Shown here piece after piece: positions 22,823 to 36,160 of a stretch of DNA of 64,000 bases. The notes beneath the pieces are model-generated. The model was not told where the DNA came from. It saw only the letters and a list, made by a program, of their open reading frames with translations, and searched no databases. Position numbers and translations under genes: made by a program. How positions within the stretch are numbered: the first letter of the stretch is position 1; every line of letters begins with the position of its first letter. Source of the stretch: Silene latifolia (taxonomy: Eukaryota; Streptophyta; Magnoliopsida; Caryophyllales; Caryophyllaceae); assembly GCF_048544455.1 (NCBI RefSeq), contig NC_133538.1:37883469-37947468 (forward strand), written 5' to 3'.

Positions 22823-23734
22823 TTGAAGATGGATATGGATCGCGAATGGATGTTTGTTGATCGTTTGGATTCTAGATATAGGGAAGGGGTGGAATATTTT
22901 GTTAGACATGCTATGAATAATGCGAGAGAATGTGGAACAACTTTTCATCCATGTGTTAAATGTGGGAATAATGAGTATGTTGATGCGGTAGAATTGGAAA
23001 GTCACCTCCTAATTAATGGTATTGACAAGAGTTATACAAGGTGGATTTGGCATGGGGAGGATGTGCTGCCCACTTTGTGTAGTAATTTAGGGGATGATAG
23101 CGACTTTGAGGGAGAGGACTTTGATGAAAATGTTGATCGAGTAGACAATCATATAAATGATTTGAAAAAATCCGCTGTAGACCCAAGTGAAATTGAGATG
23201 TTTGATAGGCTGTTTGGTGATGCAATAAAACCCTTGTACCCTGGTTCAACTTTCACACGCCTATCAGCAACTTTAAAATTGTATAGTTTAAAGGCTAAAA
23301 ATGGATGGAGTGATAAAAGTTTCACAACTTTGCTTGAGTTTTTGGGTCAGATGTTACCGGAAGGCAATGAACTCCCTAGGCGTACGTATGATGCTAAGAA
23401 AATTTTGTGTCCAATGGGAGTTGATTATGTAAAAATACATGCATGTCGTAACGATTGCATTTTGTTTCGGAAAGATTATAAAGAATTAGACAAATGTCCA
23501 AAGTGTGGGAGTTCACGTTATAAGTTGCCGAAAAAGAATTCCACAAATAGTAAAGGTGTCCCAGTTAAAGTCTTGTGGTATCTTCCCATTATCCCAAGAT
23601 TTAAAAGAATGTTTGCAAATAGTAAAGGTGTCCCAGTAAGGTTGCTGCAGAGAGGCAGAGTAAGAACAAGTACCCTCACAGAATGTCTCGTGGAGGATAT
23701 CGAAAAGCCAAGCAGAAATTGGAAGAAAAATTGA
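22823..23734 (+). pseudogene. CACTA transposase, N-terminal remnant (TNP2 type)
   Basis: The first 80 residues match the transposase-associated domain: MDREWM, a C44-x2-C47 pair in FHPCVKCGNN, then HLLINGI and WIWHGE. Residues 128-250 match the start of the TNP2 transposase (LYPGSTFTRLSATLKLYSLK, KILCPMGVDYVKIHACRNDC, CPKCGSSRYK). After FKRMFAN the frame jumps to the transposase C-terminus in a shifted frame. The several hundred residues carrying the catalytic core are missing. A direct repeat AATAGTAAAGGTGTCCCAGT (23546 and 23620) sits at the junction and may mark the deletion. The product could at best bind DNA. Confidence 0.85.
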
Positions 23735-24288
23735 AAGCAAAATTGAAGATCAAAGAACAAGAAAAAGAGAAAGGAACGGGGATAGACGACTCAGCAGAAG
23801 AAAGTAGTCAAACCCCAACTATCATAAAACGAGGTGACTTATGGATAGAGGGAAGAGTAGGCAATGACGGAGCATGTATAAATTCAGAGACTGAAAAAAT
23901 AGTTGAAGAGCTGGTGAGTACTCCATTTCTGTTTATCACTACTCAGTAAAAATCATATATAATACTCAATGCCATGTGCTACAATTTAATGAAAATAATT
24001 GCAAATAGGAAGTGTTGAAGGAAAAGGTCAAGAAAGGAGAATTTGTACCTAGCGGAAAAGTTGATGAATTGACAAAAGCGCTTGGAACTGCTGAGCATTA
24101 TGGTCGTGTTAGAGGTGTTGGGGGTCGAGTCGGGCATAAAGCGATGCTTTGGCGGATGCAAACGAACTCGAGATGAGAGTACTACTGTCATTTCACCAGA
24201 GTTTTTAGAGAAGCTTACAAAGCAGATCACAGAACAAGTGAGGTCAGAGATTTATAAAGACTTCGAAATAATGATGGGGGAGAAATAG
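23683..24288 (+). pseudogene. CACTA transposase C-terminus (spliced, frameshifted)
   Basis: Frame MSRGGYRKAKQKLEEKLKAK resembles the lysine/glutamate-rich tail SRGGYxxLEEKL of CACTA proteins. An intron with GTGAGT donor (23912) and TTGCAAATAG acceptor (24008) joins it to EVLKEKVKKGEFVPSGKVDE and LGTAEHYGRVRGVGGRVG, a conserved tail motif. A frameshift follows, and the downstream frame reads IKRCFGGCKRTRDEST and a coiled segment LEKLTKQITEQVRSEI. Confidence 0.7.
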
Positions 24289-24514
24289 ACAAATGGGAAT
24301 GTTAGTTATTCCGTTCACAATGAGAAAGACGCAGCTGAGGTCGAGATGAATTGCAACAGTGGGAATGTTAGTGATCATATTTCTGATCCATTTGATGCCA
24401 TACCTGAGAAGGTAATTAAATCTAGCAACAATTGACTGTGTTAGTGATCATATATATATTTACGAATTGATAATAAACATTTTACTTATCTTTTTGGTTG
24501 CTTGCTTGTCCATC

Positions 24515-24792
24515 GCTCCGCGAGGATTTGAATGTGAGCTAGCTGTGCAAGATACTGATGACTTCACTAAGGTGGCACTTGGACGAGTATTCAAGACCAC
24601 AAGTCAGGCATCAGTTTGTCACGGCCAAAAATTGGAGCAGAAACGTTAAGGGTATGCATTTACGTTCTCATGGAAGGTAAGGATGACACACCATTACCTA
24701 TACCAACTGAGGAATTTGCTATTGTTGCTGATGCCCTTGGTTCCTTTGTACTTTGGCCGAAAAATGGAATCACTTTACGCTACGTAAAGGTA
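24515..24792 (+). pseudogene. CACTA-encoded CELAV domain fragment
   Basis: FECELAVQDTDDFTKVALG, then (after a frameshift near 24645) PLPIPTEEFAIVADALGSFV and LWPKNG. This order (CEL..., P-PTEE, ALGSFVxWPK) is the domain that lies between transposase tail and Ulp1 in CACTA second proteins. Exon limits are AG near 24516 and AAGGTATG near 24790. Confidence 0.6.
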
Positions 24793-24927
24793 TGAAAGCC
24801 ATACAGTTAACCGTCTTTTTTTAGTTCTTGCCACTGAAAGCAAGCTCTAATAATTATAGGTGTAATTCTTTTTCTCGGGAATGTCGAAAAAACCTGGAAT
24901 CGAGAGAGGGGAAAAGACAGGGGGAAG

Positions 24928-25290
24928 ATGGGGGAAAAGACTGGGGAAAAGATTACGGAAAAGACTGCGACGACACCTAAACCCAAAAGACGGAAGACAT
25001 CTGGAACTTCTAATTCCCAGAAAGTAGAAAGTGGTAAAAGTAAGATAAGCAGTGGTGGATCAGTGACAAGATCAAACAACCAGTTGAAAGCGCTTTTGGA
25101 CCAAAATTACGATTGTAGACGATTACTGGCAAGGGTAGTTAGTGTGATGCGCGATAATCAAGTGACCGATGTTAATTTGATCGAGAATGTCCTAGGATCC
25201 AAGAAAAGGTTGCGCCTCGCCAAGCAAGACATAGCTTCATTGTTGAACATGAATGAGATCTCCCTTGGAGTCATTGACACTTTTCTTGGG
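24928..25290 (+). CDS. Basic linker of CACTA second protein
   Basis: Lys/Thr/Ser-rich linker (MGEKTGEKITEKTATTPKPK, PKRRKTSG) followed by a helical segment with LLARVVSVMRDNQVTD and NEISLGVIDTFLG. It precedes the Ulp1-like exons. Beyond 25290 the frame runs into an apparent intron (GGGTATGTATAC). It is probably part of the same decayed protein as its neighbours. Confidence 0.5.
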
Positions 25291-25515
25291 TATGTATACT
25301 ACAATTATTGCATCTCATTATTTAGTTTTGCATTGGTTATTCAATCAGCAACATCTATTGTATTGGTTATTCAAACTGCAACATCTACTGCCACAACGTC
25401 GAGTAGGTTTGCGAAGCTACTCGTTACGCTCGTTCCTTTAACTTTTAATCTGCTTCCATGGAAAAGGTTGATTATTTACCGTAAATGTTGGTTATACTTA
25501 TACGTATATTGTTAT

Positions 25516-26563
25516 AGGTACTTGGATAGAATCAGACCAAAGAAATGTACGGGTTCTTATGTCCAGAAATTATTTCACAAATAGGCTATGCCTCGGATAA
25601 AGCATAACCATACTTTCTAAAAGGATGAAAGACTTGAAAAGGAAATTTTACATCGCTCCATATTACGATGAGTAAGTCTTTGATCAACCTTGCCTTTTAA
25701 ATAAACAAAACTGTCACCATTTATTATTGATTATCATGTAAATAAGTTACAAATTATTTACAGTGATCATTGGATGCTCGTTGTGACTGATGTTGCTGAT
25801 CATAATCAAGTGCATTGGTTCGACTCATTAGGAAAGTCGGTCTTAGTCAAAGTTGAGATCTTTAATTAATGCGTAAGTTCATCTTAATAGTTCATTTATT
25901 GATATGCACATAAATAAATGTTCAACTGATTAGAACATTAAAAATGGCAACTATTATTGGTTGACAATCATTTATTTGAAACCATGTTTATATTTAGATC
26001 AGTAAGAGTATACGGCTACAATGGTGGGGAAAGAATGCGTTCTCAAGCACCGCAATGGCTGCAACATAATGTAAGTTATTGCTTATTATGACGACAAGTT
26101 CAATGTCTGATCATCAATCACTTTTAATTGACAAAGTCATGTTATTGGTTTAATTCTTGTCGAGTTGTTGTTTTAGTGTGCTCGTCAACAAGGTGTTGTA
26201 GAATGCGGGTACTACGTCATGAGGTACATGCTGGAAATCGTCACGCGTTCTAATCCAACAAAAGCTATCAATGAGGTCAGTTTCGACATTATAGCAAAAC
26301 TCGGTATTTTTTCAAGTAATTATCCTACTTTGACCTGCTGCCTATACGCATTGTGGGCGAACCTGCTGCCAATTCAATGAGCTAGCTGCCGCACCCTCTT
26401 CCCTTAATTATTAGCTTATATGAAGCTGCCCTTGTGAGGCCATGTCTGACTGCCCCATTGTCATTAATCTGCATTACAGGTTTTTCAAGACACCACGCCA
26501 TATTCACAAGAAGAATTAGATGAGGTTCGGGACTTGTGGGCGAACTATTTTCTCAATATCTAG
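25516..26563 (+). pseudogene. Ulp1-like C48 protease domain, in pieces
   Basis: Exon-like pieces with AT-rich introns: GFLCPEIISQIGYASDK (about 25550); HWMLVVTDVADHNQVHWFDS (about 25770-25830) with the catalytic His and Asp of the Ulp1/SENP fold; QQGVVECGYYVMRYM (about 26189-26230) with the catalytic Gln and Cys; and LDEVRDLWANYFLNI before a TAG near 26562. All triad residues can be seen, but frameshifts and stops separate them. Ulp1 domains in plant transposons cleave SUMO-like conjugates; the role in transposition is unknown. Confidence 0.7.
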
Positions 26564-26882
26564 CTGTAGATAGCTAGCTAGCGTAGTAATGTATTAGGTA
26601 GTTGCATTTTGAAAAACTGATTACATGATCTGCAAGACCATATGTTATGTTGGCTGGGATTTGTTATGCCCTTTGTTGTTGTTCGTTAGTTGTTGAATTC
26701 GGATGACGGAGACGGTTGCGTTGTATGTTGATTGGGATCGGTTTTTATTAATTGAAATCGATCATTTTGGTTGAATGGCAGTTGGCATGTTTTGTATTAA
26801 TGTTTTGGCATTCAAATTGGTGTAATGCAATATGAATTGGCCTGCTCTTTTCAATTTTTTTTTTTAAAAAAAAACAATATAA

Positions 26883-27168
26883 AGGACAGCGGATTTATAA
26901 AAGTTCGATGTAATTCTAGCTTCAAAGGACATGGGCTTTCTATAAAAATCTGATGTACATTACACATATGGACATCGGATTAATGTTAAAATCTGATGTT
27001 CATTACTCATATGGACATCGGATATATTTAAAAATCCGATGTGCATATATTAATGGACATCGGTTTAAAGTCCCATGTCCATTACACCCCATATGGATGG
27101 GACTGAACTCTACATCGGCCTATAATCCGATGTCCATGTGTCTAGAAGTCCGATGTCCTTGATGAATT
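26883..27168. repeat. CACTA right subterminal repeats
   Basis: About ten copies of GGACATCGGATT/AAATCCGATGT-type motifs in both orientations. The spacing and words mirror the left end. Confidence 0.85.
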
Positions 27169-27407
27169 CTGTAGTAGTGAATCCACCGAGTTATATTGAT
27201 AAGGGTTGTTTTCGGCTTTACCGATGCCTAAGTTAATATGAATTTGGGTCTTGGAATCATTTATCAAAGTTGGGTAGAGGTCACTAGATAAATGCAATAA
27301 AACTTGTTTAAAGTAAATTTTTACGAGTGTTATTATTATTTTTGAAAACGACATATGTTTTATTCCTTCTATTTTGTTTTGTAGACCACTCTTATTTCTC
27401 ATAACAA

Positions 27408-28304
27408 ATGGCGACTCCAAACACCAACGCCACACCTCTCACTAATACTTCATGGCTCCGATCCTTCATGGATCGTTGTAAACTTGAAAAGAATGGGTCA
27501 AATTTCTCCGATTGGGATGCCCAACTCAAATTAGCCGCCCAAGGTGACGACAAGCTTCGTTACCTCACCGAGACCTCTCCACCCGAACCTAATGCTAGGT
27601 CGAGTGCCACTACTAGGGAAGCATATGAGGCTTACCACAAGGAGTCCGCCGCAATGAAAAATGTGTTGATCTTTGCGATGGAGGCGGATCTCCAAAGGAG
27701 AGCCTTTAAAATGGGCACCGCTAATGAAATCTATTCCAAGCTTGTGACAATGTTTTCACAAACTCCGAGGATCGTCCAATATGAGGCGGCCGCGGCATTC
27801 TTTGATCTCAATTTTAAGGAGGGCCAAAAGGTTAGCCCTCACGTGCTCAAATTGATGGAGCTAGTCGAGACTTTGAAGATTCAAAAGGTTGAAATCCCCA
27901 AAGAGCTCATTGTAGATAGGATTCTACACTCCTTATCCAAAGTCAAGGCATATGTTCAATTCCGGGTGAATTTTAACATGCAAGACAAGGACGTGTCTCT
28001 TGAAGAGTTGCACAAGTTACTTGTGCAAGCCGAAAGGGACATGGGGTTAAATGTTAACCCACCTAAGGATGTGCTTAACATAAGCACCAAGAGCACGGGG
28101 AAGTTCAAAAAGAATGGGAAGAAGGGTAAGAAGCAAGCTCCCACTTTCACCAAGGCTAAGACTTTTGATGCTAGCATTTACAATACCAAGAAGGGTCCTC
28201 TTGACAAATGTCATTATTGTAATGGTGTTGGACATTGGAAGAGGAATTGTTCCAAGTATCTTGGTGACATCAAAGCTGGAAAGATCACTTCAGTAGGTAA
28301 TTGA
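27408..28304 (+). CDS. Ty1/copia-type GAG (capsid and zinc knuckle)
   Basis: An intact 298-codon frame. Residues about 15-210 resemble the plant copia GAG/UBN2 capsid: NGSNFSDWDAQLK near the start, then EIYSKLVTMF and a helical KVEIPKELIVDRILHSL segment. A lysine-rich linker (KFKKNGKKGKKQ) leads to a CCHC knuckle C268-x2-C271-x4-H276-x4-C281 (CHYCNGVGHWKRNC). The knuckle binds RNA during particle assembly. The frame closes 17 codons after the knuckle and no protease or polymerase follows. The intact frame in an otherwise non-coding element suggests that GAG alone was maintained. The start is the first Met after the leader. Confidence 0.88.
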   Translation: MATPNTNATPLTNTSWLRSFMDRCKLEKNGSNFSDWDAQLKLAAQGDDKLRYLTETSPPEPNARSSATTREAYEAYHKESAAMKNVLIFAMEADLQRRAFKMGTANEIYSKLVTMFSQTPRIVQYEAAAAFFDLNFKEGQKVSPHVLKLMELVETLKIQKVEIPKELIVDRILHSLSKVKAYVQFRVNFNMQDKDVSLEELHKLLVQAERDMGLNVNPPKDVLNISTKSTGKFKKNGKKGKKQAPTFTKAKTFDASIYNTKKGPLDKCHYCNGVGHWKRNCSKYLGDIKAGKITSVGN

Positions 28305-31300
28305 CTATCCTTTCTTTTATGTTTCTAATTCAACTATGGTATTGTGATACAAAGTTGTGATAATGTATCCCATTTTTATTATAAATAGGGCCTCTACCAA
28401 GCAAGGACAAGGGAAAGGAAAAGCAAGCTTGAGAAATCATCAAGAAGCTAGGAGTAGCTTCCATGAAGCTTGGCTTTTTATTGTCTTATTTTAATTTATG
28501 TTTCGGATTTTTAGAACCTTTTGATTTCCGTGTTCGACATGGAAATGTTTGATCCTTTCTAAACAATTGTTGTATTTTGGATTATGGTGGCTTGGTTTGC
28601 AACCCAAGTCACCCGTTTTATCATATTTTTCCTTGTTCTAAAAATTCGTCTATATATGCTTGCACATAGAAACATATGATCATCCACTTAAAGTGATCTA
28701 ATAGACAACTATAATGATGGGATTCATTATATGTCCACAAGCTTAAGGCTTGTGTATGATCAATTAAAAGTGATGATTGAGTTGATGAACTCTCTTAAAG
28801 AAATGTCAATCACCAAGTACACTTATCAAATCTAAAACTATTAGTCAACCTATGAGATAGTCCTCCTTATACTTCAAAATCATTATTTGTGTCTCATAAG
28901 CTATATTTGAATCTCTAGTGTATTCATTCTAAAGATAGAGTGGGAGAAAAATGAAGACACAAAGAACACCAAGCAAAATTTGTGTACTTGTGTCAATGAG
29001 ATCAACGCAAGAAAGAATGATTTGTATACCTATACAGATAGTATACACGAATAGATGAGATCTATGGTCTCGAATAGATGAAATCTACATGACAAAAGAG
29101 ACCAAGTGAAGTAATCAAAATAATATGTTCTCAAGATAACTACACGAGGAGACCAAAAGAAAGTTTTGGAAGAAGAATGACTAATGTAATGTCTTAACAA
29201 GAGATTTGGCTAGTTTATGAGCGACTTTTGACCAATAGTTTCAATATTGATATTTACTTAAGAGCCTAAATGAAACAAAGTTGCATCCTCAAAAATAAAT
29301 GTGATTTATGACTAAAAGTTGCAAAGAAAGATATGCCGATATCTACAAAAGCTAAATTAATTGTTAACCACGCTAGTGTCATTACTTAACCTCATTATGA
29401 AAATGAAATGGTTAAACCTCCTTCCAGAAAAGGGTATTTTGAGAAGGACGTATATTACATGAAATTCACATTTAAATAATGACATTGCTACGCATCATTA
29501 TAAAATGAATGAGTTAGAGATTAAAATCTCTTTCCATAAGTTTAAGATTGAAACCTTTTCAAAATAGGTATTTTGAAAGGATATGCTGGGAACATATATG
29601 GTTTTATCTTAATAACTTGGCAAAGCAAAATATAATTCAATTCTTGAAATGTTTCGATTGAGTAGTCAATTGCGAGACATGTGAAATTAAGTGGGAGTTG
29701 GAAATTATCATGTGAAGACATGGAATTTAGTGGGAGCAATCATCTTGTAAAATTGATAACTCATTACTCATTGAGAATGACGAGCTAATACTATCTTTCA
29801 CAAAGAAGTATTTGAGTTTTCAATTCTGGATGAAAATGGACTATGATGAATTCAATCACATCATGAGATGTTGGATAGGTATTGAGATATACACATCGAA
29901 TCAACGAGAAACGTAGGTTATTCATGTCAATGAAAATGGAATTGTCATTAGCAGTCACGGTTGTTCATTGAACCTAAGAATGGTTGATCACATGATTATT
30001 AGTTACTAATGTTTCTGCCATTAGAATAATTATTCACATGTCCAATAATGAATCATATGCATAAGAGCAGGATGAATCATAGGCAAGCCATAGAAGAATC
30101 GTCATGAATTCTCGAGGAGAACTAATGAGCGATTCCAGTGATGGATAGAACACTCTGTTATGTGCCAAGAGGTTGCACATTTTGAAGTTCGATCACACGT
30201 AAGGATTTATGAAAATCCTAAGCTATTCAAGCTAAAAGGAGAAATAAGAAGCTTTGAAAAATACTTAGTTGAAGTAAGAAGTTACTCAAAACTGATATTT
30301 TCTAATATGCTAGGACTTATGAGAAGTGCTAGGCTAATCATCTTGAAAATTGTTGCAAGACTCTACAAAACGTATACCTAGTGCATTGTGAGTTAGTAGA
30401 ACACTTGACCAGTGCAAGTTATATCATCCACCACAATTCGTTGGTTATGTGATAAACAACAAGAAAGTTCTTTCAGATAAAGAACCCAAACCTAGGTTGG
30501 GAACCTATATGTGTACTTGGTAAGGTTCATGCTATGAAAGATAACATGAATATAAAGGAAAATGCAATATAAGAAGTTTGAACACATAGACACTTGGTAT
30601 GTTAAACTTCTATTGCAATCAACTAGTGTTTACACACTTTCGATATACATCACAAGGTTGTAATATGGTATTGACTACCCGAATGTGATGTCGACATTTG
30701 TCGTTTGCGTTATTATTAACTCACCTTATACTTTGTTACATCCAAACGGGTTGTAGAGACAATTGAACCCCATTAAAGTGAACACGAATTAGCATTGTAT
30801 TCGTCCATAGTTACTTACATGAGGTGACGTCTCGAAGTAACTAGAATGTGATGCGATTGATGGCAAGTTCAAGTGCCATGAAGTCATGTGTGATGACTAG
30901 TCGATCACATAGGCAGACTATTAGGAACACTTTGTCGGGCCTTATGACCGCTTATAGAGTTCTGGCAAATTTACATAGCCTGGTCGTGGCGAGAGCTACT
31001 ATAGTATTCTAATGAGTCGATTCTTTTGACTAAAGACTCGCCTAAGATGGCACAGTTTCAGATTAACTGTGATTTGTGTTACTACGACCTTCGTAAATGG
31101 GGTCAAATGGGCATATTTTGGGTTATGATGGCTGTGGCTAGTCGAAGGGAATAAGTGCGTTAGGAATTGTCCACCCCTTGTCAGGGTTATAACAATATCT
31201 CAAGGCCACTCGAGGAGTAATGAACTGGAAATGCGTGGCCACGCTCGGAAGATATCCATGGTGGATAATTCCGGTCAATTAGTTATTCTCCAGATCGAGG

Positions 31301-31405
31301 AAACTACTCTCGATATGATCACTTGCAAGTACGACCTGAAAGACACCTTGCATTGAGTGGGAGATAGTAATAGGACAGGAGAATTGGTGACGCACACTTG
31401 TCGAG
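28305..31405. other. Non-coding internal region of copia copy 1
   Basis: This 3.1 kb lies between gag and the polypurine tract. I looked for protease, integrase and RT motifs in all frames and found none. GAGTGGGAGAAAA (about 28938) has a counterpart in copy 2 (58337). The last 400 bp are more GC-rich and resemble the 3' untranslated part of copia-type elements. Confidence 0.6.
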
Positions 31406-31419
31406 GACAAGTGGGAGAT
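31406..31419 (+). promoter_or_regulatory. Polypurine tract of copia copy 1
   Basis: GACAAGTGGGAGAT lies directly before the 3' LTR and matches the AAGTGGGAGAT(TG) PPT of plant copia elements. It primes plus-strand DNA synthesis. Confidence 0.8.
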
Positions 31420-32797
<1,378 letters not shown>

Positions 32798-32985
32798 GAG
32801 AGAGAAGAGATCAAATGAGTCCACCTATATATCTTGAGTCTATAAATCTTATTAAGGGCACTTGAATGTTGAAGATGGATGGCCAAGATGAACCCACAAA
32901 AAAGGGTGTTTAATGACTAATCTCATACACTCTCTCCTCCCTCACTAATCCACCCTAATCAATCCCTAATTCATTATATATTTTT

Positions 32986-34140
32986 GGGTTAATTTATAGA
33001 AATAATCCAAACTATTGGTCATCTTCTCGTAATAATCCGAACTTCAGTTTAACTCAAAATAAACCACACTATTGCCCTCCTCTTCTCTAAACACACCAGG
33101 TAAACGACTACCTATTTATCAGGTCACACCTTTAAAAAAAGGAAAAAGAAAAATCTAATAATACTAATCATCTTCTTCAACCCCTGTAATCCTTCATTAT
33201 CCCTCACCAAACACAAAAAGACCCTATCTGCCGCCACCCCCATCTTCCCCCTCATCAGTCATCACCAGCCCTACACCCTCCCCACCACTATCTCCGCCGC
33301 CCTTCTCCAATACGCCTCCACCGTAACCACCACTCCACGCATGTCTCCTTCCAAACACACCACCACCTCATCCACCCTCCACCACTACCACTAAAATAGC
33401 GACCTCCTCGTGGCTTTTCCCACAAATCCCCCATCTGGCATTTCCTTGACTCCTCATCAAACTAAATTAATAAATTGTAACATTATAGCAACATAATTCC
33501 ATTTATCAATCAGACAATAACTAATCTTCAATTTCATACACACTCAAGTAACACCTTCAATTAATACACAATCCCTTATTAGTTTTAGGGCTTATATACA
33601 AGTGCAAAATTTAAAATGATTTGATTTTGGTAGTAGTGACGATGGTTAATCATCAAGAACTCTAATTTTGATGCAAGCTTGGATATAAATGCACCACCAC
33701 AGTGGGAAAGTTGACGTCGTCCGTAGGTGATAAAGCTGATGCTGGCGACAACTTCGATGCGGCGGCGCTGCGGTAGGAACCGATGTGATGAAATCAATCA
33801 ATGTATTGCCGGAGGAATCCGTCAGTTAAGAAACGGAAGTGATGGTGGTTTTGCGTAGGCCTGGTTCAGTGGTGGCGGGATGGTGGTCGGCTGAGTGGAG
33901 GTTGGTATAGTGGTGATGGTTTGTCATGAAGGTCATTAATGGAGTAGGAGGAATTAGGAAAGACGGTTAATTAAAAAAAAGGGAATGACCCGATAGATTA
34001 CCGTATTTTACAGGTTAAAAGTGGCTCAAGTACATTATTAGAAGAGATGGGCATTAGTGTGATTTATTTTGAGTTAAACTAAAGTTTGGATTATTACGAG
34101 AAGGTGAGCAATAGGTTGGATTATTCCTATCAATTAACCC
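32986..34140. mobile_element. Long-TIR MULE derivative, 1155 bp
   Basis: The first and last roughly 95 bp are inverted repeats of each other (GGGTTAATTTATAGAAATAA versus GGGTTAATTGATAGGAATAA, continuing through CTTCTCGTAATAATCC). The flanks are perfect 9-bp duplications TATATTTTT (32977-32985 and 34141-34149). Long TIRs plus a 9-bp duplication identify a Mutator-like element. The interior is C-rich then G-rich, has no transposase, and could carry captured host sequence, but I cannot identify it. Confidence 0.88.
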
Positions 34141-34149
34141 TATATTTTT

Positions 34150-34729
34150 TTCCTCTCATCCACTTCTCTCTCATCTCATACATTTCACTTCCCTCCTCTC
34201 TCAAAAACCCCAATAAATAAAAAAACCCAAAAAACCAAATAAATAACACACTCATCCTATTCCTCATTCATCACCACCATCCACCACCCTACCCGACACC
34301 ACCATGCACCACCACCGCCTACCCCGCCAACACGCCACCACCAAAATCCCACGCCACCACCAAGATCCCGTATTTTTTCAGTTTTCATTTTTTTTTTTTA
34401 AAAAAAAAAAATTGGTGTTAGTTTTGATGTTTGGGTCATTTTTTTTTTCTATTTGTTATTTTTTGTTTGTTTTTATTTTATGTATATATGTAATCTCGTT
34501 TTATTATATTTATTTTCGTCTTATTATTTTTTTTGTCTTTTATTTTTTTCAAATCTCATCTTGTTATACATTTTTTTTTCTAGATTTCGGGTTTTCAAAT
34601 TTCGTTTCTATTTTGTGAAATCCTTTTATTTCAATCTTAGATCTACTAAAATAGATCTCATATAATTTGTTGATTGTAATTGTAGATCTACTAAATAAGA
34701 AATAGATTTCTGAAAAGTTATTAAAATTC
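34150..34729. other. Non-coding, T-rich
   Basis: A CCACCACC-rich patch (34270-34370), an A/T homopolymer stretch and long T-rich DNA. Open frames here are Phe/Tyr-rich artefacts of T runs. Confidence 0.5.
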
Positions 34730-36160
34730 AAATTTTCATATAAAAATGACTTAAAATGACTAAAGTTACACCGTCATGGATTAAAGTTACAGTAGGACCA
34801 AAACTATATAAACTTGTCTTAAATTTACATAGATTCCAATTAATTTATCAAAAAGGACTAAAGTCAAACTATTATGGACTAAAGTTACACTGTCAATTGA
34901 CTAAAGTTACACTCATAAAATCTTATTTTATAATAGATCTCAAATAATTTATTGATTTTAATCTTAGTTCTACTAAATATGAAATAGATTTTTGGAAAAT
35001 AACCGTATTAAAGTTACACCCACGATATATTAAAGTTATCATAATTCAAATTTTTATATAAAAATGACTTAAAATGACTAAGGTTACACTATTATGGATT
35101 AAAGTTACACTGTCAGTGGACTAAAATTACACTCAGAAAAAACTTGAGTTACATAAACTAAAAATAATGTATAAAATTGAGTATATGACTAAAGTTATAG
35201 TATTAATGACTAAAGTTTCATTCTTAAAGCATGAAAGTTACATGATTTTGAATATATAAAATTGAATTTATATAATTTTAAGTCAATTTCATGTAACTTT
35301 AGAGTTTGACGACTGTAACTTAGCTCAAATTTGTATAACTTTTGTACTTTATAGGTAAAACTTTATTTCTTGAGAGTGAATTTTAAACCTCTATGTTATA
35401 TAAATTCAAAATAATGTATAAAATGGACTATAAGACTGAAGTTATAGTATTAATGACTAAAATTACACACTTAAAGAATTAGAGTTACATGATTTTGAAT
35501 ATATAAAATTGAATTTATCTAATTTTAAGTCAATTTGATGTAACTTTAGAGTTTGACGACTTTAACTTTAGTCCAAATTTGTATAACTTTTATATTTCAT
35601 TGGTGAAACTTTATTTCTTGAGAGTGAATTTTAAACCTCTATGTTATATAAACTCAAAATTATGTATAAAATGGACTATAAGACTGAAGTTATAGTATTA
35701 ATGACTAAAGTTACAACCTTAAAGCATTAGAGTTACATGATTATGAATATATAAAATTGAATATATATAATTTTAAGTCAATTTGATGTAACTTGAGAGT
35801 TTTACGACTGTAACTTTAGTCCAAATTTGTGCAACTTTAGTATTTTATGAGTGAAACTTTAGTCCATAATGATATAACTTTTATCCTAAATAGTACAACT
35901 TTAATGTTTAAATAGTGTAACTTTAATCACAAAAAGTGTAACTTTAGTCTATAATGGTATAACTTTTATCCTAAATAGTACCACCACCACTCTTTAATCC
36001 TAAATAATATAACTTTACACTATTTAGGTGTAACTTTCATCCTAAATAGCACTCCTACCATTCAACAATTACCACCTCCTTTCTCTAATATATGTGAGAG
36101 GTATTATATTGAAATGGGGTGATAAAAGTTGAATGGAGGGAGTATAACTTTACACATGCA
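34730..36160. repeat. TAAAGTTAC-rich region with orientation switch
   Basis: From 34740 to about 35240, ACTAAAGTTACAC-type motifs appear repeatedly on the plus strand. From 35300 to 36030 the same motif mostly appears reversed as GTAACTTTA(G). A tandem block of about 245 bp repeats three times (starts near 35160, 35405, 35652), marked by GTATAAAATGGACTATAAG. No coding. It may be a large subterminal-repeat region of an unidentified DNA transposon. Confidence 0.75.

Larger units (their letters stand above)
21539..27179 (+). mobile_element. CACTA (En/Spm) element, internally deleted, 5.64 kb
   Basis: The ends are perfect 28-bp TIRs starting CACTACTACAGAATTCATCA. A 3-bp duplication AAT flanks them (21536-21538 and 27180-27182). 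Copy 2 of the copia family preserves the empty site (GGTTAACCCACC at about 56307, versus GGTTAAT|...|AATCCACC here). Subterminal GGACATCGGATT repeats occur at both ends. Between them are a truncated TNP2-type transposase, the transposase C-terminus, a CELAV-type domain and a decayed Ulp1 protease. It is non-autonomous because the central transposase region is missing. Confidence 0.95.
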
